Below, piece by piece: positions 34,801 through 45,270 of a stretch of DNA of 64,000 nucleotides (the first letter of the stretch is position 1; each line of letters opens with the position of its first letter). The position numbers and the translations under genes were made by a program. The DNA is taken from positions 9,126,501 through 9,190,500 of the forward strand of contig NC_048539.1 of the NCBI RefSeq assembly GCF_902806685.2, written 5' to 3'. The notes under the pieces are model-generated. The model saw only the letters and a program-made list of their open reading frames with translations, did not search any database and had not been told where the DNA came from. The stretch is from Maniola hyperantus. Lineage: Eukaryota; Arthropoda; Insecta; Lepidoptera; Nymphalidae.

Positions 34801-37800
34801 AATCACGACACGGCACAGAGAAACTTACAAAGGTCGACCAAAGGTATGAATATTTTTATGTATTGGACTTAGGATCTATTTATGAGGCTAAGGCTACTTT
34901 TCTAGACTTGATGTCCTATGCACCTATGCTGTGAGGTATTCACAGCTAAGCTACAAAACTATGTGACTGTTTCTACTAAAGCTAAAGGGTGTAGTGGAGC
35001 GGGTAACTGCTTAAGTAGATGTGCTCCGCCCCGAGGTAGTGTGTGCAAGGTTGATGTGGGGCTCGAGCTTGTTTTTTTGGAGTAAGTAAATAGGTAAACA
35101 GCATTGATTCATTTTACTCCATGAGTTTTTCATCGCAAACTGCGAGACTTAAAAGGATTTTTCGCTCCCACGGTGACATATCTATAGTACGCGACAGGAT
35201 AGTAATCAGGGTTTGAGGCGCAGACCCGCACGTCATCCGCGCTATGCCGCACCGATTGCCATCTCGACCTTTCGCGCACTATACACTCGTGCCAACGCGC
35301 GCCTACACTACTAACTCTGCTCTACACAGATCTACACCACTCGCGCATCCGTAGCACCCATAGATAAAAGTTCCTACTCAGTGGTAGCACTCATCCGTAC
35401 CTCTCATCCATAGCGCGCATCCCTTCATATAAATAACATAAATAGCTTCGTGAACTCGTTTTCATCAATGCTAAACTATGTGGAGCAATGAAAATTGTTG
35501 TTGGATTACACACATCCATAGCACATTTCTGGTGGAAAAGCAGCTTAATACTCGTAGAACAAAGGTTTCCTAAACGCCAAACTTCTGGCTCGTTCTGAAT
35601 CTGAAGTCTGCAGCCAATAAAATAAGATAAACATTAAAAAGCTCGTAGAAATCAACGTTATTTCATACTCTTATGAAAACCTAGACATTTTTTAGCACAC
35701 AGGCAAGTATCTTAAGCTTATAAGAATAAGTATACCTATTATTTGGGAAGTTAATAATATAAACACCATCGATGAGAAATATTTACAACAATTTCAAAAG
35801 TGCTACATATTTTATAGGAATAGAAAAAAGCGGCAAATCCATGCTTTAGAAATAGAAGGCTCTCGACCACGCAATTTGACCACGCAGCGTTCAGTGAGCA
35901 CGGAAATTGAAACGCAATATCAATTTTCGGACATACACGATCTGGCTGGACTAGTCGAGTTACAAGACGATGAGGTTCAAATAAATAATTTTTAGTCTAA
36001 ATTGGCGAAACCTATTGTAGTGATGTGCGCTGCCTTATAAGCTAAGGCTACTTATTTAGACATTTCTAATAAGTAGGTAATTCCAGGTCTGGCCTTGGCT
36101 CTGGATGCTCACGTACCTAATTAGTTAAACTTTTTACTTCAGAGCTCGAAAATATCATCATCATCATCATGATCAACCCATCGCCGGCTCACTACAGAGC
36201 ACGGGTCTCTTCTCAGAGAGAGAAGGCTTTGGCCATAGTCTACCACGCTAGCCATGTGCGGATTGGTAGACTTCACACACCTTTGAGAACATTATGGAGA
36301 ACTCTCAGGCATGCAGGTTTCCTCACGATGTTTTCCTTCACCGTTAAAGCAAGTGATATTTAATTACTTAAAACGCATATAACTCCGAAAAGTTAGAGGT
36401 ACGTGCCCGGGATCGAACCCCGACCTCCGATTAGAAGGCGGACGTCCTACCCACTAGGCTACCACCTCTCCACTACTACCACTCGAAAATATGCCTCCAG
36501 AATTCTAACCATTTCCTACTCCCGACGACGACCCGACGGCTAACGTCGACTGGAAACGTAAGTATAGCCGTAGAAATATACTATATACAATGGAAATCAC
36601 TCACGATAGTTTGAACGCTGAAAATTAAATGGTTAAAGGCCATCGCCATTCGCCTTTGTACAGCTTCTAGTATTTCCGGTAGAGTTCCTCCATCATCACG
36701 CTCTCAAAAATTGGCGCCATAGAGAATCACAGAGGAGGCTACAGGTGCCAATGCTCTTCTCTATGGCCCCCCTTTTTAGCATTAATCTATTCAGCACCTT
36801 CGTCAGATTCTGGGCTTTCTTGGATACTTCCTTGATGTGTTTTTCTAGCTCATGCTTTTATTTTATTTTTTATTTTTATTTATTGGACACACAAAACAGA
36901 TTATGACAATAATTGATAAAGTAATACAAGCCATGAATAAAACTAGTCACTCTCCAAAAAAAAGTGTGTACAAATGCAGTTATTAGTAATGGACGTGTAC
37001 GAAGTTAGTAACGGACTCACTATTAAACAATACCTATACTATAATAAAAGAACATAGAACTAAAAATTTGTTAAAAATCGAACACTAAATAAAGTACTTA
37101 CGTGTTATTGTGTTAGTTATTATACAAAACAAAAACGTATTAATATAAATTATAAGAACCTAGAAAACAAAAATATAAGTGAATTACATTAAGCTTTGTT
37201 TAGCTACTCCCCTAGATATTTCATGTGCTCCTTGCTTCGATGACTCATCAATTAGTTAAACTTAGTCTTAGTTAGTTAATAGTAAACCTAGATTAGATAC
37301 GTATAGCACGCGACAGGTCGAGATGACAATTGGGGAGGGAACGCCCCCCACACCCGCACACCCCCCACGCCAACCTCGTGGGTGTGCCCCCCCGCAGCAT
37401 ACCTCGATTGCCATCTCAAACTGTCGCGTACTATACCTACTACTTAGGTACCTAATTCTTGAATACGCTTGCGTACGAGAATGGACGGCATTCGGGAATC
37501 ACAACTCCCCGAACTGTTTCGCCTTGCGAAGAACATAATTGGTACTAGCTTATGCTCGCGACTTCATCCGCGTGGACTACACAAATTTCAAACTACCATT
37601 CCAGCCCCTTAGGGGTTGAATTTTCAAAAATCCTTTCTTAGCGGATGTCTACGTCGTAATAGCTATCTGCATGCCGAATTTCAGCCCGATCCGTCCAGTA
37701 GTTTGAGCTGTGCGTTGATAGATCAGTCAGTCAGTCACCTTTTCCTTTTATATATTTAGATAGGAGTATATGAAGCTGATTGCCAAAGCTTCGCTTGTCG

Positions 37801-40800
37801 GAGAGGCACCCGAAGGAAATGTGCTCACATTTCCTTCGGGTGCCTAAACGGGTGGTGTAAAGTTGTCTAAGTACCTTGTATTGTATTTTTCAGATTTCAG
37901 GTCGATTGGCGTTACGTTATCTACGAAAGTACGTCGGTTCAGTTCTGTTCAACATTTGTGACTTTCAACAAGCAAAGTCTCGTCAAGTGTTCCTCTTCAA
38001 CGCTTCAAGGATTGTTATTGCTGTCAATAATTTCACTGTTCGTATGATTGTATTAAGATTTTTAGGTTATTGATAGGTAGACGAGAAGGTGGACCCTCCC
38101 TCTAAGTAAGCTTGGTTTAATAAGTAAAAATAATAAATATAAATCTCCATAGCATTCGCGATTACAAATGTAAGTTTCACTCACGTGCAGTGTTCCCTAA
38201 AACTATGATAAAAAGATGAAATCCGACAAGACATTTGCAATGCCTTCGATCCTGCAGAGCTTCTTCTATTGTAGAAGCTACTTACTTTGACTATTATCAG
38301 ATGACCCGCCTGCTCGTTTGCTAATTATGACAATAATCCAAAAAAAAGTGAACTGACTTCAAAAGCACTGAAAAGCATATAATAATAATTGTTTAACCAA
38401 ACACTTTCAAGGTAAACACAATGGATCGGAGATGGTCGAAGTGATAGAGGGTATATCAAGAACCTGCATAGCTCCAAAGTATAAAAAGAAGAAGCACTTT
38501 CAAAGCGTTTTTGAAGTTGGGCTAAATCAAACATTAGAGCATAGTAGCATTAAGAGTAGAAAAAACCTAAACTAACGATACTTACCCAACAGATGGAAGG
38601 TATGACGCTTGTACTAACACCAGCTCAGTCCCTACTTGGCAGTATGGCTCTGTGTGAACCCGGGCACCTGGAGTGCCAGATCATCGGGACTCGAGTCTGC
38701 ATTGACTCCATGAATGCGTGTGATGCAGTACCTAACTGTGGTTCCTACGGTAGCTTTATTATTTTCAACATGCTTTAAATAGGATAATTTTTAATACCTA
38801 CCTACCTATCCAAAATTTCGGAATCAGCAGGATTCGAACCTGAGTAACTGCGACGTGTCGCTACTAGATGGCATTAACAGTCACTTGAGTTCTGAAAAAA
38901 TACATATCTGTGGCACTTGGCGGTATAAACCTAGCCTAGTTAGTGGCAAAGGCGCTTCGGCTGCGATATGTGTTCGAATCCTGCCAATTTCGCAATTTTT
39001 GGTATATTTTAAATTATTATTTAACTAGCTTCTGCTTGCGGCTTCGCCCGCGTGGCCTACAGGTAACAAATGACATTTTTTTTCAGAAACAAACATTATA
39101 ACATCAGGACGCGCACTCTGAACAGCACCGAATAACACAATATATAACCTTCCAACCCCCATTTCATTCCTTTAGGGGGGGATTTTCTCATAGTCGTTTC
39201 TTAGCTGACACCTAACCTCAAGAAAAAACCTACTTTTCAAATTTCAAGTTAATAATATCAATAATTAAAACTTTCCCATACAAACTTTCATCCCCTATTT
39301 TACCACCCTTATGGGTGAATTTTCAAAAAATCCTAAAACACGTATTTCTTAATTTGTGACCGAGAACCCAAATACCAATTTTCATGCAAATAACTTGAAA
39401 AATGACGGACTTTCATACAAACTTCCATCCCCCATTTAATCCACTTAGGGGTGGAATTTCGAAAAATCCTTTCTTAGTGGATACCTGCTCTTTACAAAGA
39501 ATAGACCCTCCAAATTTCATGTCTTTAGGACCAGCGGTTTAGGCTGTGCGTTGATATATATATCAGTCAGTCAGTCAGGACTTTGAATTTTATATATATA
39601 GATTAGTTAGTTTTCTATAAGTGTTGGTTATAACACTGTCACAATAACTTTGAACGCTTCGGATTTTTATTTTATTTTATTGAATTTCAAGATATTAACC
39701 TTGTACTTTGCAGCACTATCAATGTCACACCAGTCTTACATTTAAATTTGGTGAATGTTGTTAGACTATAATTAAAACAACAATAAAAAATATCCACACC
39801 ATTTTAATTGATGGATACATACAGCTCAATTTTACATAGAATTGACTATTTACATAAGTTTACCCATGTTTTCTTATGTAGGTACCGAAGCGAGAATTTT
39901 TCAAATCTTAAGATTTTCAAGCATGTCGACGACGTTAGAGGGGAGCCTAAGAGGCTAAATAGGGATTTACTCGAGCGTCGTGGGGACCTATGTTGTGAAG
40001 ATTAGATGCTAAAAAAAAGAAACAAGGTTATACAGGATTTATGCTCTTTCACTGGTGGGGAGAGCATGTACAGGTTTTGAAAAACGTCACAAAGAAATAC
40101 TCGAGCGCTTCAGATATCAAACTATTAATATATGAAGCGCTCGAACAGAAACACGTTTCTGTTATCGGAAAAATATTAATCTGCAGGTTTGCATGGTGGG
40201 GGTGGCCGTATTTAGGGGTAGAAGGGGGCGCTCCCTCTTAGGCTGCATCATCACTTGCCACCAGGTCTAATTGCAGCCAAGTGCAAGTCTATAAATTAAA
40301 AAAAAAGGAAATAGGACCATTAAATATGTATCAAGCGCGTCAATGAAGGGAAGTTAAGTGAACCCTCAAGTAGCTCCTATTCAAAAGACTGACGAGTTGG
40401 ACGCAACTAAAAGTCATGGCCGATTTTTGAAACTTTGTGACTCTCCCATTTCCTTATGTGACACTCAAATTGACAGATTATTGAAATGCACACTTTTCTG
40501 CATCTAATTAAGCAAGTAAATCCCAAAACTCTCGCTTGGTCTCTCCTACCATTCTGTGTGGCTTTTTGTTGTCAATATTAATTTACCTATTGATTATTTT
40601 ATTCATCGCAGACATTTACGACGAAGACCGTCTCAAGTGCGGCGTGAGTAGAGGGCTGCAGCACAACGTGTACCTCGCAGCCTTCACCTTCCTCGCGCTG
40701 ATCCTCGTCACACTGTACACCGTCCACTACTGGCTCAAGCGATGCGTGCCCAGAGTATCCGATGCCTTTTTCATATACACCGACGCCACTGAAAACACGT

Positions 40801-42763
40801 AAATACTTATCATCATCATCATCATCATCAATAGTTGCAACCATATTTCGGATCCATATGTCATCACTGGCAATACCGGCAAAGCCGCGCTGCCAAGCGA
40901 ATTAGCGTTACGGTACGATGCCGCGTAGAAGCCAAAGGGATAAGGGTTTTATAAAAAACTGCTATACCCCTTCCAGGTTTAGCCCGCTTCCATCTTAGAC
41001 TGCATCATCACTTACCATCAGGTGAGATTGTAGTCAAGTCAGGCTAGCTTGCATGTGAATAAATTAAAAAAAAACGTAAAAAGCGGTGGTTGCCGTTATA
41101 GTAGGTGTGATAGTGGTTAAAACATCAGCCTTACAGTCGTGGGACCCGGAGTTCGATCCCGGGCACGCACCCCTAACTTTTGAGAGTCATGTGCATTTTA
41201 AACAATTAAATTAGGTATAAGTAAGTACCTATTACTTGCTTTAACGTTGAAAGAAAACATCGTTACGAAACCTGCATGGAGCACTCTCGGTTCTCCAAAA
41301 TGTTCTCAAAATTGTGTGAAGTCTACCAATTTTCATTTAGCCAGCGCGGCGTGTACCTAGAGTGTAGACTATGGCCAAATCCTTTTCATTCTTAGAAGAA
41401 TCCCATGCTCAGTAGTGGGTTGGCTATGGGTTGATCATGATGACACATTTTCCTGTAATCACTAATCATTACCAATGTTATAAAAGTGAAAGCTACTTAT
41501 TATCCCAGAATTCCTTTGGATTTAAAAAACTGAAATTCTCTGCCAATCTTCATTTAGCCAGCGTGGTAGACTATGGCCAAACCCTTTTCCTTCTGAGAAG
41601 AACCCCATGCTCAGTAGTGAGCCGGCATGATGATAATGATGATGATGCATAAAAGCGCTCTCTCGCCGTGCTTATTGTCGCCACTTTACCGACTGCATGG
41701 GTCGGTAATAAAAAGTGATGTACAGTATAGTAAGAAATTAAAATGTTATACCGACCCTTAAAAAGTAAGTATCTAAAAAGTAAATTTAAAATAAATATCT
41801 AGTTATTTATTTCGCAGACTCTTTCTGGATTCTGTTATGCGCTCACCTAACGACGTTGATGAATCATCATATAAATATGAATATCCAGGATATTTCTTTG
41901 ATAGTGACATTTTTTATGGAGATGGACTTAAAGAAGCTGACATTAATGAAAACTTTTATAGAAGATTCATGAGAAAATGTTGCGCATTATTGCTTTGCAA
42001 GAGGAGACGTGTAGAACATCCTGATTACGTTGATGAAGTGTACAGTTCAGCACCATTAGACCAACCAAACATGTTTTCTTTTGCGGAATATGAATTACAG
42101 AAATTCGCACAAAGAGAGCAAGGCGTGCAAACTGGAGAGAGCTTAGAAATGCAGTCAGAAAATTATAATAAAGAAAAGAAGGATGAATATCGTTGTGATA
42201 TGGTAAAAGATCTAGTTGAACCTAAAGAAGTCAATTATTATCAAAGTGATCGCGATAAAAATATAGAGGAATTAAAATTAATTAAATTTAGTAGAGAAAC
42301 CAGATCGTCATCTCAGTTCGATGCGTTATCCTTCGATCAAAGAGAAGGAAAAATGGCAAGAAGGCATGCGTTTGTTACAGACAATGAAAAAGAAATTAGA
42401 AGCACCTTTTACGAACGTGGTTCGAACACTAACATTGACACAAAGAAAATACGTGTTAAATGTGAAGTTCATCCCGAAAAGACAAAAAATCCTGTTGACA
42501 TTACGAAACGATTGCGATTTGACGAAGAGCTTACACTGATACCTTCAATGAAAAGTGATGAAGAAATTGCTATTGACACTACCGGCAGCAGACGAAGTGT
42601 TGTTATTGGACCAGAAGGACGAAATACTCAAGATCTGGATATGATCACCCAGGTGGAATCCGAAGCAAGTGGCAGCCGAGATTTCATGCGATTTTGGGGA
42701 ACTTCGAAAGGCAAAAAGGGTAAAAAGAAGAAAGAAAAGCATCTGCAGGCACGTTACTATTAA
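28863..42763 (+). CDS. CUB/LDLa single-pass membrane protein (14 exons, unrecognised)
   Basis: Exons: 28863-29158, 29773-29994, 30861-31123, 32011-32143, 33601-33794, 33963-34074, 34250-34431, 34533-34611, 34706-34843, 35818-35974, 37894-38037, 38593-38749, 40612-40798 and 41818-42763. All phases agree and the sum is 3,210 nt (1,069 residues). The 3/4 border is the least certain. The N-terminus has a hydrophobic run (ILFFLIYV) that may be a signal sequence. The ectodomain is beta-rich and CUB-like (YCRRRVAPSVFLGKQ, DQLIVYEFGE; later FLFNASRIVIAVNNFT). A basic site RNRKKRQ at the exon 9/10 border could be furin-cut. One LDLa module spans exons 12-13: CEPGHLEC, CIDSMNACDAVPNCG, then DIYDEDRLKC. 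A membrane helix follows (NVYLAAFTFLALILVTLYTV), then a ~330-residue charged tail with KCCALLLCKRRR near the membrane and a basic end (KGKKGKKKKEKHLQARYY). A cell-surface receptor or co-receptor is inferred. The true first exon may lie upstream, since an acceptor-like CAG precedes 28843. Confidence 0.8.
29195..29478. mobile_element. MITE family C, second copy (intron 1 of the CUB/LDLa gene)
   Basis: Ends in TTTCACGGATTCGGATCGAA and GTGATCGCTCTTA, the complement of the 9170 copy's start. It contains CCGTGAAAATACGTTTCCGT and CTTGGATTTGGATAAGACCG. It starts directly after the exon 1 donor. Confidence 0.65.
29560..29720 (-). repeat. 3' tail of a CR1-like LINE
   Basis: On the minus strand: GTGGGTTCTTCTCGGTAGGG, ACGGCATTCCAAATTAGTGG, AAAGTTTACTTGAATAAAAA. 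This matches the 3' UTR of the element at 44740-45270. It lies ~50 bp upstream of exon 2 of the CUB/LDLa gene. Confidence 0.65.
30235..30480 (-). pseudogene. RTE-like ORF2 C-terminal fragment
   Basis: Same region of the same LINE type as 21858-22045, here on the minus strand (GACATATGGATCCTAGACATG, CTAACTATGGGTCTCATAAG, GAGTCACTCAGCGGGCGATG). Intron 2 of the CUB/LDLa gene. Confidence 0.65.
30604..30823 (+). mobile_element. Lep1-like Helitron copy
   Basis: TATTATAAATGTAAAAGTGT at the start, TACTTTTTATCCCGGAAAAT in the interior, and ACGAAGTCGCGGGCATCAGC followed by CTAG at the end. The copy is ~40 bp upstream of exon 3 of the CUB/LDLa gene. Confidence 0.75.
31240..31652 (+). repeat. GTTCCGTACC-type dispersed repeat
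   Basis: GGAACCCTTATAGTATCACT, TAGACCTAGAATCATGAAAT, TCGTGCAAAATGTCGAAAAA and CCTGACTCGCACTTGGCCGG. A shorter copy follows at 31786-31955. Both are in intron 3 of the CUB/LDLa gene. A SINE body fragment (31180-31235) abuts the left end. Confidence 0.75.
32144..33600. other. Intron 4 of the CUB/LDLa gene: repeat remnants
   Basis: 32150-32400 is MITE-like (TCTCTAAACTAAATTTAGAG, CTCTAAATTTTAGTG, TCTCGCGACTG-type blocks) without clean ends. 32700-32812 is the 3' part of the tRNA-derived SINE (CCAATCCACACTTGGCCAGC, then an ATGATG run). The remaining ~800 bp shows nothing I can name. Confidence 0.5.
35183..35284. mobile_element. Hairpin MITE family A (TATAGTACGCGACAGG), copy 1
   Basis: TATAGTACGCGACAGG at the left; CCGATTGCCATCTCGACC and TCGCGCACTATA at the right. 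The GC-rich middle has ACCCGCACGTCATCCGCGCT. It is in intron 9 of the CUB/LDLa gene. Eight members lie in the window: this one, 37312, 44128, 53409, 55525, 56471, 60151 and 60994. Confidence 0.8.
36155..36474 (-). mobile_element. tRNA-derived SINE, full-length, minus strand
   Basis: The ATGATGATG-type tail is at 36155-36170 (read as ATCATCATC). The head is complementary to CCTAGTGGGTAGGACGTCCG and GGTTCGATCCCGGGCACG at about 36400-36470. Intron 10 of the CUB/LDLa gene. The A/B boxes are recognisable; this is not a functional tRNA. Confidence 0.85.
36475..37311. other. Intron 10 of the CUB/LDLa gene, AT-rich filler
   Basis: 36600-36870 resembles the antisense C-terminal region of a non-LTR ORF2 (for example CTCTTCTCTATGGCCCC). 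A T-rich tail is at 36855-36890, and 36890-37311 is anonymous AT-rich sequence. No exon is supported. Confidence 0.4.
37312..37435. mobile_element. Hairpin MITE family A, copy 2
   Basis: TATAGCACGCGACAGGTCGA at the left; GATTGCCATCTCAAACTGTC and GCGTACTATA at the right. The centre holds ACACCCGCACACCCCCCACG and GTGGGTGTGCCCC. Confidence 0.85.
37545..37763 (-). mobile_element. Helitron-like element, CCTTAGGGGTTGAATTTTC family
   Basis: CTAGCTTATGCTCGCGACTT at the CTAG end; AGCCCCTTAGGGGTTGAATT, TTTCAGCCCGATCCGTCCAG, a CAGTCAGTCAG run and CCTTTTATATATTTAGA at the other end. Same family as 57382-57831 and 59836-60053; a degenerate relative spans 39020-39603. Confidence 0.75.
37805..37844. repeat. 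Near-perfect 40-bp palindrome
   Basis: GGCACCCGAAGGAAATGTG (37805-37823), the two bases CT, then its exact reverse complement (37826-37844). It lies 49 bp upstream of exon 11 of the CUB/LDLa gene and 40 bp after a Helitron-like copy. No flanking repeat ends are visible. Confidence 0.9.
38811..39004. mobile_element. MITE-like inverted repeat
   Basis: CCAAAATTTCGGAATCAGCA and GGATTCGAACCTGAGTAACT at the left match, in complement, TTCGAATCCTGCCAATTTCG and CAATTTTTGG at the right. The GATTCGAAC motif gives it a tRNA B-box look, but the inverted layout fits a DNA element better. Intron 12 of the CUB/LDLa gene. Confidence 0.6.
39020..40611. other. Intron 12 of the CUB/LDLa gene: decayed Helitron-like sequence and anonymous DNA
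   Basis: 39020-39603 is a degenerate pair of Helitron-like sequences (GCTTGCGGCTTCGCCCGCGT, CTTAGGGGTGGAATTTCGAA, CAGTCAGTCAGTCAG). 39604-40225 has no recognisable feature. 40226-40300 is the edge of the second SINE type (CTGCATCATCACTTGCCACC). No additional exon is supported. Confidence 0.45.
40860..41060 (+). repeat. Fragment of a second SINE type
   Basis: GCGTTACGGTACGATGCCGC, AAAACTGCTATACCCCTTCC, CCCGCTTCCATCTTAGACTG and CATCATCACTTACCATCAGG match, in complement, the better copy at 47555-47800. The head is missing. Intron 13 of the CUB/LDLa gene. Confidence 0.6.
41105..41445 (+). mobile_element. tRNA-derived SINE copy plus extra 3' half
   Basis: The head GTGTGATAGTGGTTAAAACA with GGAGTTCGATCCCGGGCACG is followed by the standard body and TGGGTTGATCATGATGA. 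A second, head-less 3' half of the same SINE lies at 41540-41648 (CCAGCGTGGTAGACTATGGC ... ATGATGATG). Confidence 0.8.
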
Positions 42764-44127
42764 ATATAAATATTTTTAAAAGTGCTTTTATTCATTTAAA
42801 TAGGTGATTTGAGCTGTTGGTTCATGCACCATTAATTAGTACAGCTGATGCCCGCGACTTCGTATGCGTGGATTTAGGCTTTTAAAAATCCCGTGGGAAC
42901 TCCCTGGTAGTGATTCTTCTTGAAATGTTCTGAATACTAATGAAACCCGTATTGAATTGCACTAAGAAATTTAGGTGCGTACCAATTTTTTTTCCGGAAT
43001 CATACTAAGTTACTAAGTAATAGCATAGGGAAGAAATGAAAATGGATTGTATGCTATATATGCTACGTACTTATGGATAAGAGTACTTTTTACCAAGCTA
43101 TTACTTATACTGATCGCGATCGATTTGCTGTTACCCGTTGAGGAGTTCCGTCCTCTAATTCCGAAACTTTTATGGCACCAACATGATAAACCTTTGTCTA
43201 AAAAAAAAGAATTGTGAAAATCCGTTTAAATTTGACGGAGTTATGGAGTAAAATCGATAAAAAATTTGATCCCGTATCCCGAAAGAATCCCTTTATTTTC
43301 AGGATAAAAACTACCCTAAATATGTTAACCCGGACTATCAGCTACCACTGTAGCAAATTTCATCAAAATCCGTTCAGTAGTTTTCGCGTGATGCGAGCAT
43401 AGACAGACATACAGACAAGAATTCCAAAAAAAAATTGTTTTGGGTTTTCCAAAAAAAGTTGGGATTCCAAAAATAAATAAATATCGATTATAATGTTTTC
43501 CCGATTAAAATTTTCAAAATATACCTAGTCCAGTTACAGATAGAAGTATTAAAAAAACACCCATTTAACAAATTAAATGTTCACCAATATTTTAGTGATA
43601 ACGGCTACAACTTTTTGTCTCTCTTATTTTATCCGAGAGAGGTATTGTAATCTTGTAAAATTATTGTTATTATAGATTCCATAAATGAGCTTAGCAGTCA
43701 TCTGCCCACATACCTAGTTGAAGACATTTGCGCGTTCGCCGCACCGTGCGCCATTTCCTAATTAAGTCCAATTGTGGACCGGACAGCACACGTGCCAAAA
43801 TGTATGTCGTGTTTTAAGGACATTTAATTATTTGTGTAATGATTAATTTTAGATCAATGTCGACCAAACCAAACATTGTAGGTACTATCAAGAGTTATTG
43901 TATGTTTTAAAGTGTTTAGTTTTTTGATAAACATGGCCATCACGCAACTGCTAGGAGACCTTTCAATACACCCGTTTTAATTATATTTAGCTCATAGAAA
44001 AATATTTGCAAAAAAAATACAAAAGTAGGTAACTTACTTCGCACTTGGCCCAAACTTTTTGGTTGCACCCTAAGTACTTATATCTAAAAAGATCCTAAAG
44101 AGAAAATAACAATTTAGTTCGATAACG
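42764..44127. other. Repeat-rich 3' flank of the CUB/LDLa gene
   Basis: 42840-42910 is the CTAG-proximal end of a Lep1-like Helitron (GCTGATGCCCGCGACTTCGT). 43100-43450 is a dispersed repeat with GTTACCCGTTGAGGAGTTCC, AAATTTCATCAAAATCCGTT and ACAGACATACAGACAAGAAT. 43450-44127 has no supportable gene. No strong AATAAA was seen near the CDS end. Confidence 0.5.
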
Positions 44128-44299
44128 GTACGCCGTACGCGACAGGTCGAGATGGCAATAGGGTATAAGGCGGGGGACGCCTCTCACATTCGCACGTCAC
44201 CCGCGCTCGCCCGCACAGGGTTAGCGCGAGGAATGTGCGGGTGTGCGGGGTGTTCGCTTCCCGATTGCCATCTCAGTACCTGTCGTTATAGGTACTATA
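44128..44299. mobile_element. Hairpin MITE family A, copy 3
   Basis: GTACGCGACAGGTCGAGATG at the left; CGATTGCCATCTCAGTACCT and GTCGTTATAGGTACTATA at the right, with a GC-rich inverted core (CGTCACCCGCGCTCGCCCGC and GGGTTAGCGCGAGG). Confidence 0.8.
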
Positions 44300-44739
44300 C
44301 GTTCGGTTTTAAATTGGTTAAAAGCTCCAAGATCAATCGTGACGTACCTAGACATTACGATGGCAACGAAGTGTAGATGTGCGGACTACTTAAAAATTAA
44401 AATAGTCCGCGGGCATCAAGAGCTGATTTTTGAAATAGTGTGGCTGACTTATTTAGATTTTGCCACAGATCTACTTAATGGATATGCAACTAGCGTGGTC
44501 CCTATAGTCCCTCTCACTTAAGCAGAGGTACTTATTGAGAAAAATGTTATTTCTTCTATTTTACCTTCGCTTCGGATATTGTAGCCTAGTGCAACCCAAT
44601 TATTTCTTTAAAATACAACAACAACGAAAGTCTTTAACCTCACTTTATTTAAAGTCATAACCTCACTTCACATTGTTTGTCAAGATCTCACTTACAAAAT
44701 ACATCTTGACAAACAAAAAAGTGCCCACGGTGATAAGGA

Positions 44740-45270
44740 CATAAAATGATCATTCGTCACGTTCTAATAAGACAAAATATTCTTAGTTACAAGAAAATTG
44801 GTGATCTACACAATAGGCTAACTAGAAACAGAGACAAACTTGCAGCTCCTGCCTTCCGCCTCAGGAAAGTCCAAAAGTCATTTGTGGGTATGGGTATTAC
44901 CTTTTATAATAAAATCCCGCAAACTATTTTGGACTTACCTTTGCACAAGTTTAAAAAATCTATTAAAAATATGCTCCTGAAAAAAGCATATTACACAATT
45001 GAACATTATCTAAATGATAAAAGAGCGTGGATTTGACCTGCAGCTCGTTCCAGCAACGCACAAGACTGCAAATACTATTTTATACATTGCATAATCTTGT
45101 ACCTATATCAAATATTTGAAAAGAGCAACCGCCGAGTTTCTTGCTGGTTCTTCTCGGCAGGAAAGGCATTCCGAACCAGTGGTAGATGCATCCGACTATT
45201 CGTAAGCACTTGTAAAAGTTTATACGAATAAAAAAAGATTTTCATTTTCATTTTTCATTTTCATTATCTC
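44740..45270 (+). mobile_element. 3' end of a CR1-like LINE
   Basis: The frame 44746-45036 encodes the last ~95 residues of ORF2 (VLIRQNILSYKKIGDLHNRL ... FYNKIPQTIL ... LLKKAYYTIEHYLNDK), similar to the end of the element at 11385-13745. The 3' UTR has AGCAACCGCCGAGTTTCTTG and TCTTCTCGGCAGGAAAGGCA, and ends in a TTTTCATTTTCA microsatellite. 5' truncated. Confidence 0.85.

Noticed and set aside
37899..38045. Alternative acceptor 7 nt downstream for exon 11 (after ATTTCAG)
   Set aside because: It shifts the frame and leads to a stop before the LDLa exon. The first acceptor keeps phase 0 on both sides and gives the CUB-like FLFNASRIVIAVNNFT.
40041..40241. 66-codon frame in intron 12 as an additional exon of the CUB/LDLa gene
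   Set aside because: Including it breaks the phase-1 join that completes the LDLa module (exon 12 to exon 13).
44152..44376. 74-codon frame with Gly/Ala/Cys-rich start
   Set aside because: It lies within the GC-rich hairpin MITE; the same translation type appears in every copy of that element.
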